Assembly (NCBI GenBank): GCA_035516895.1
Contig: DATIZY010000004.1
Location: 1 to 18,621, forward strand
Source of the DNA: Gp7-AA10 sp035516895
GTDB taxonomy: Bacteria; Acidobacteriota; Thermoanaerobaculia; Gp7-AA8
Direction: 5' to 3'
Length of the DNA: 18,621 nucleotides
In this document: piece after piece, positions 15,244 through 18,621 of the stretch
How the letters are laid out: every line of letters starts with the position of its first letter
Position numbering within the stretch: the first letter of the stretch is position 1
Made by a program: the position numbers and the translations under genes
The notes under the pieces: model-generated
The model's input: only the letters and a program-made list of their open reading frames with translations
The model's database searches: none
Told to the model about the DNA's origin: nothing

Positions 15244-17027
15244 CGCTCGTCCTCGACGTTTTCGTCGGCATAGAGCTCGTCGATGATGCTCTTGTATTTC
15301 TTGTCGATCATTCTTCGTTTCACTTTCAGCGACGGAGTGATCTCGTCGTTCTCGATCGTGAAGTCGCGCGGCAGCAGCGCGAAGCGGCGGATCTTCTCCT
15401 GGCGATCGAGATTGCGGTTGAAGTTGTCGATCTCGTGCTGGTACATCTCGCGGACGCGGTCGTTGCGGACCAGCTCTTCGCGCGAATCGAAGCGGATGCC
15501 CATCGACGCGGCGTCGCGCTCGAGCTTCTCGAAATTCGGCACGATCAGCGCCGACAGGTACTTGCGGCGGTCGCCGATCAGGACCGGCGTGGCGATGAGC
15601 GGCGAGCTTTTCAGCAGCGCTTCGAGCGGCTGCGGCGCGATGTTCTTGCCGTACGCGTTGATGATGATGTCCTTCTTGCGATCGGTGATCTTGAGAAATC
15701 CTTCTTTGTCGATCTCGCCGATGTCGCCGGTGTGAAACCACCCCTCCGCATCGATCGCCTGCGCCGTCGCCTCGGGATTGTTCCAGTAGCCCTTCATGAT
15801 GTGCGGCCCGCGCGAGAGGATCTCTCCGTCCGGCGCGATCTTCACTTCGACGCCTTTGATCATCCGGCCGACGGTGCCGACCTTGCGCGCCTCCGGCGTA
15901 TTGGCGGTGATCACGGGCGAGGTTTCTGTCAGGCCGTAGCCTTCGAGGATCTCCAGCCCCGCGCCGATGAAGAACGCCGCGAGCTCGGGCGACAGCGGCG
16001 CCCCGCCCGAGAAGACGTACTTCACGTTGCCGCCGAGGCGATCGATGATCTTGCGGAAGACGAGCTTGTCGGCGATCGCGGACTTCAGCTTGAGGCCGAA
16101 CGGCATCGGCTTGTGCTCGAGCCGGTACGGCAGCCGCTGCTGCGCGACACCGAGCGCCCATCGGAAAATCTTCTGTTCGATTGCCGGCTTCTCGCCGACC
16201 TGATTCATGATCCGCTCGCGCATTTTTTCGAACAGCCGCGGGACGGCGGCGAATGCATCGGGCTTGATGTCCTGCAGGTTCTCGCCGACTTTGCCGACAT
16301 TTTCCGCGTACGCGATCGTCAGGCCTTTCGAGAAGTAGAAATAGTCGGCCATGCGCTCGAAGATGTGCGAGAGCGGCAGGATCGAGATTGCCGTCATGCC
16401 CCTGCCGATCGGCATGACGGAATGGACTGAGGCGACGTTACTCGCGATGTTGCCGTGCGTCAGCATGGCCCCTTTGGGATTGCCGGTGGTGCCGGACGTG
16501 TAGACGATCGTCGCCAGATCGCCGGCGCCGGGCTGCGATCGCAGTTCGTCGAAGCGCCGCTGATCGAAGTTCGCGCGCCCGCTCTCGATCACCTGCGGAA
16601 ACGTCAGCGGCCCCGGCCCCTCGCAGACGATCACGTTGTGGACGTGCGGCGTGTGCGCGCGGATGTCGTTGATCTTCTGCACCTGCTCCTGCGTCGAGCA
16701 GATCACGGCGACCGCGCCGGAGTCGTTGAGGATGTATTCGATCTGCCAGCCGAGCAGCGTCGGATACACCGGCACGGTGATCGCCGCGTTGCAGAGGATT
16801 GCGAAGTCGGCGATGGCCCACTCCGGCCGGTTCTCGGAGAGAATCGCGATGCGATCGCCCGGTTTGATCCCGAGCTGGCGCAGACCGGCCGCGAAGAATT
16901 TCACGGCGTCGCAGAATTCCGCGACGCTGATGTCGACCCACTTCCCGTCTCGTTTGTATTTCAGCGCCGGCGAGCGTTCCAGCGTGCACGTGACGGCGTA
17001 GATATCGTTGAGAGTCTTGATCTCCAT
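15225..17027 (-). CDS. Long-chain acyl-CoA synthetase (AMP-forming)
   Basis: The product has 600 residues and belongs to the ANL adenylating family, of the FAA1/FadD15-like long-chain type. It activates fatty acids with ATP and CoA through an acyl-AMP intermediate, in the cytoplasm or at the membrane face. Visible motifs are YTSGTTGNPKG (176-186, the ATP-phosphate loop), GYGLTETSP (363-371), HTGD (432-435) and the hinge DRKKD (449-453). In the C-terminal domain, TPSLKVKR carries the likely catalytic lysine. The start at 17027 is supported by GGAGG at 17034-17038, six nt upstream. The neighbouring fadJ uses its product after dehydrogenation, so the pair fits fatty-acid catabolism. Its last codons (EVKRA, stop) lie inside the direct repeat of the element that follows. 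Confidence 0.93.
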   Translation of the reverse strand: MEIKTLNDIYAVTCTLERSPALKYKRDGKWVDISVAEFCDAVKFFAAGLRQLGIKPGDRIAILSENRPEWAIADFAILCNAAITVPVYPTLLGWQIEYILNDSGAVAVICSTQEQVQKINDIRAHTPHVHNVIVCEGPGPLTFPQVIESGRANFDQRRFDELRSQPGAGDLATIVYTSGTTGNPKGAMLTHGNIASNVASVHSVMPIGRGMTAISILPLSHIFERMADYFYFSKGLTIAYAENVGKVGENLQDIKPDAFAAVPRLFEKMRERIMNQVGEKPAIEQKIFRWALGVAQQRLPYRLEHKPMPFGLKLKSAIADKLVFRKIIDRLGGNVKYVFSGGAPLSPELAAFFIGAGLEILEGYGLTETSPVITANTPEARKVGTVGRMIKGVEVKIAPDGEILSRGPHIMKGYWNNPEATAQAIDAEGWFHTGDIGEIDKEGFLKITDRKKDIIINAYGKNIAPQPLEALLKSSPLIATPVLIGDRRKYLSALIVPNFEKLERDAASMGIRFDSREELVRNDRVREMYQHEIDNFNRNLDRQEKIRRFALLPRDFTIENDEITPSLKVKRRMIDKKYKSIIDELYADENVEDEREVKRA

Positions 17028-17111
17028 CCGACACCTCCAACGTAGCGCCGACCCACAGCCGGCGAGCCGACCGGAGAGCCGGCTCTACGCGCGGCCGACG
17101 ATGGTATCAAC
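17028..17111 (-). repeat. Imperfect palindrome between permease and synthetase
   Basis: The 84-nt gap holds an inverted repeat: CGTAGCGCCG at 17041-17050 pairs with CGGCTCTACG at 17080-17089 at nine of ten positions, and GAGCCGGCTC (17076-17085) is itself a palindrome. The GCCGGC-rich core resembles the repeats in fadJ and the glycosyltransferase, but it is not the same sequence. No T-tract follows, so a role as terminator for the permease gene is possible but unproven. The synthetase ribosome binding site (GGAGG at 17034-17038) lies at its edge, so folding could affect that gene's translation. Confidence 0.5.
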
Positions 17112-18398
17112 TCAAGCTACGCGGAGCCAGCGCCACAATTCAGGGATGGTCGGGCGTTTGCCGTACGAGAGAATTCCGACGCGGAAAATCTTCGCCGTGC
17201 CCCAGAAGAACGCCGCGATCGTGACGATCGAGATCGCGATCGACAGCAGGATGTGCCACAGCGGCGGCTCGGAGGCCACGGTGCGCGCGAACATCGTCAC
17301 GGGACCGAAGACGGGTGAGAGCGAGAACGCGACCGCGAGCGTCGAATCGGGATTGGTGATGATCGGAAACATCAGGAACCACGGCATCATCATCACCATC
17401 TGAATCGGCGCCATCAGCTGCTGCGCCTCCTTGTCGCTGTTGCACGCCGCTCCGGCGACCGCATACACGCAGACGTACGTCAGGTAGCCGAGGATGAAAA
17501 AGACGAGGAAGTAGACGAAGGTGATCGGCTTCAGAAACTGAAAGACATTGACGCCGGCTGCCATCGCGGTCGTCGCCCCGAATGCGCCGGCCGCGACGAG
17601 GATCAGCAGCCACACGCTGACTTGTGTCAGGCCGACCGCCGCCACCCCCGCAATCTTCCCGGTCAGCAGCTCCCTCGGCGACATCGAGGAGATGAGGATC
17701 TCGACGACGCGGTCGTTTTTCTCCTGCACGATACCGCGCATGATCTCGAGTCCGTAGACGAAGGCAGGGATGATCAGCAGACCGGCGAGGAGGAACGCGA
17801 ACATGAAGTTCGCCTCGCCTCCTTTTTTCTGCTCGCCGGTGCGCGAGAGCTGCACGCCTTCGACCGGCACGTTGCGCGTGAGCGCCTCGACTTCCTCCGG
17901 CTTGATTCCGCGAAGAGCGAGCCGCTGGCGCTGGATCTCGTGATTGGCCGTGGCGCCGAGGAGCTGCTGCGTGATGAGGTCGGTTGCGGCGCGGCTGTAG
18001 AACGTCAGTTTGGTCTTCTCGCCGGAGATCGCCGCGGCGGGGACGATGAGCACGGCGTCGAGCGGCTTCGAGGCGTGGCTGCCGGCCGCGAGACGGTCGA
18101 GATACGGTTTCGCGACGTCCGTCACGTCGCTGCCTTTGGCGTTGACGTACTCGACGTTGACGGTCGCAGGCAGATCATGCGCGCGAGTCTTCGAGTCTTT
18201 CAGGAACGCTTCGCTCACATCGCCGGTGCCGTCGATCACGGCGACGCTCTTTCCGCCCAACGAGCGCGCCATCACGATCATCGGAATGAAAAAGAGCCCG
18301 GCCATGAGGACGGGAAAGAAGAGCGTCATGAAGATGAACATCTTCTTCCGGACGGACGAGAGGTACTCCCGCTTGAAGACCGCCAGCATTTTGCGCAT
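17112..18398 (-). CDS. ABC-2 type (NatB-like) transporter permease
   Basis: The product has 428 residues. It starts MRKMLAVFKREYLSSVRKK, the usual cytoplasmic N-terminus of NatB-like permeases, followed by a first membrane segment (about 20-44). An extracytoplasmic domain of about 145 residues comes next, then about five membrane segments from residue 195 to 415 (for example NFMFAFLLAGLLIIPAFVYG and PLWHILLSIAISIVTIAAFF). KNDRVVEILISSMSPRELLTGKI is the conserved cytoplasmic coupling region between the second and third segments. Such proteins form the membrane part of an exporter; NatAB of Bacillus extrudes sodium, but other substrates are common in the family. Its ATPase gene would be expected upstream, to the right, yet the 223 bases present there do not encode an ATPase end. 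No clear ribosome binding site is seen before 18398. Confidence 0.88.
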   Translation of the reverse strand: MRKMLAVFKREYLSSVRKKMFIFMTLFFPVLMAGLFFIPMIVMARSLGGKSVAVIDGTGDVSEAFLKDSKTRAHDLPATVNVEYVNAKGSDVTDVAKPYLDRLAAGSHASKPLDAVLIVPAAAISGEKTKLTFYSRAATDLITQQLLGATANHEIQRQRLALRGIKPEEVEALTRNVPVEGVQLSRTGEQKKGGEANFMFAFLLAGLLIIPAFVYGLEIMRGIVQEKNDRVVEILISSMSPRELLTGKIAGVAAVGLTQVSVWLLILVAAGAFGATTAMAAGVNVFQFLKPITFVYFLVFFILGYLTYVCVYAVAGAACNSDKEAQQLMAPIQMVMMMPWFLMFPIITNPDSTLAVAFSLSPVFGPVTMFARTVASEPPLWHILLSIAISIVTIAAFFWGTAKIFRVGILSYGKRPTIPELWRWLRVA

Positions 18399-18621
18399 GC
18401 GGGAGTAAGGGTATCAAATCAAGTGGGTACGGCCGCGAGAAGCTCGGAGGAATAGCAAGTCGCCAACCGCAAATTGATCGCTACGATCTGGCCATGGTGT
18501 CCACGCGTTGCGGCCGTCGCGGCGTACTTTCGAAGTGCCGTCTGCCGGGCTGTCCAAGTCCATCGGTCGCTCAGGTTCTGAATGAATTTGCAGAAGCGAA
18601 ACTGGACAGGAACGTGATCAC
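18399..18621. other. Right-edge stretch, gene content unresolved
   Basis: Two frames compete. On the minus strand a frame is open from the edge to a stop at 18419-18421, ending LRLATCYSSELLAAVPT; it could be the C-terminus of a gene 20 nt upstream of the permease. On the plus strand a frame opening at ATG 18494 runs off the edge (MVSTRCGRRGVLSKC... VAQVLNEFAEAKLDRN). I recognise neither, and neither resembles an ABC ATPase. The stretch is visibly less GC-rich than the genes to its left. Confidence 0.25.

Noticed and set aside
13251..16430. A 1059-codon plus-strand open frame opposite fadJ and the acyl-CoA synthetase
   Set aside because: It is antisense to two unmistakable enzymes and its product is rich in Arg, Asp and Ala as expected for the complement of GC-rich codons. 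Long antisense frames are common in such genomes.
1..18621. CRISPR array, tRNA, rRNA, prophage or insertion-sequence transposase
   Set aside because: I saw no regularly spaced repeats, no cloverleaf-like sequence and no recognisable transposase or phage protein. The only mobile-looking DNA is the short palindromic repeats.

Overview
The window is about 18.6 kb of GC-rich bacterial DNA carrying one long run of minus-strand genes, with a short plus-strand segment at the left edge. Signal peptides, a large NAD-dependent glutamate dehydrogenase, a metzincin-type secreted protease and palindromic intergenic repeats of the CCGAGC...GCGAGG type suggest a Gram-negative, heterotrophic bacterium. Acidobacteriota or a neighbouring phylum is my best guess, with low confidence, because there is no rRNA or other marker gene.

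Layout. Positions 1-866 hold a possible tiny zinc-ribbon gene and a small secreted protein of unknown function, both on the plus strand. Everything that can be read from about 880 to 18398 is on the minus strand. In order of transcription (right to left) it is: an ABC-2 (NatB-like) permease (17112-18398), a long-chain acyl-CoA synthetase (15225-17027), a FadJ/FadB-type hydratase/dehydrogenase (12960-15098), a GT39-like membrane glycosyltransferase (11137-12963), a secreted clan GH-A-like glycosidase with a discoidin domain (9110-11140), a secreted HExxHxxGxxH metalloprotease (6732-9113), the 180-kDa-class NAD-glutamate dehydrogenase (1725-6581) and a PhnD-like substrate-binding protein without a signal peptide (1018-1725).

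The four genes from fadJ to the protease are joined by three consecutive 4-nt GTGA/ATGA overlaps, and gdh joins the PhnD-like gene by TGATG. They are therefore probably translated as coupled units, although their functions (beta-oxidation, envelope glycosylation, glycan cleavage, proteolysis, glutamate catabolism) do not form a known pathway. A loose reading is catabolism of lipid, protein and glycan: acyl-CoA activation and beta-oxidation, secreted hydrolases, and glutamate feeding into 2-oxoglutarate.

The most interesting layer is palindromic DNA. A REPIN-like double palindrome, flanked by a 19-bp direct repeat, sits between the acyl-CoA synthetase and fadJ. Its repeat copies each preserve the same CGCATGA junction, as if the element split a former ATGA overlap. 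Related or similar GC palindromes lie in frame inside three genes (fadJ N-terminus, the glycosyltransferase and the gdh linker). The gdh gene also has a very AT-rich rare-codon island and a decayed partial copy of its own 3' end beyond the PhnD-like gene. I see no tRNA, rRNA, CRISPR array, transposase or phage gene.
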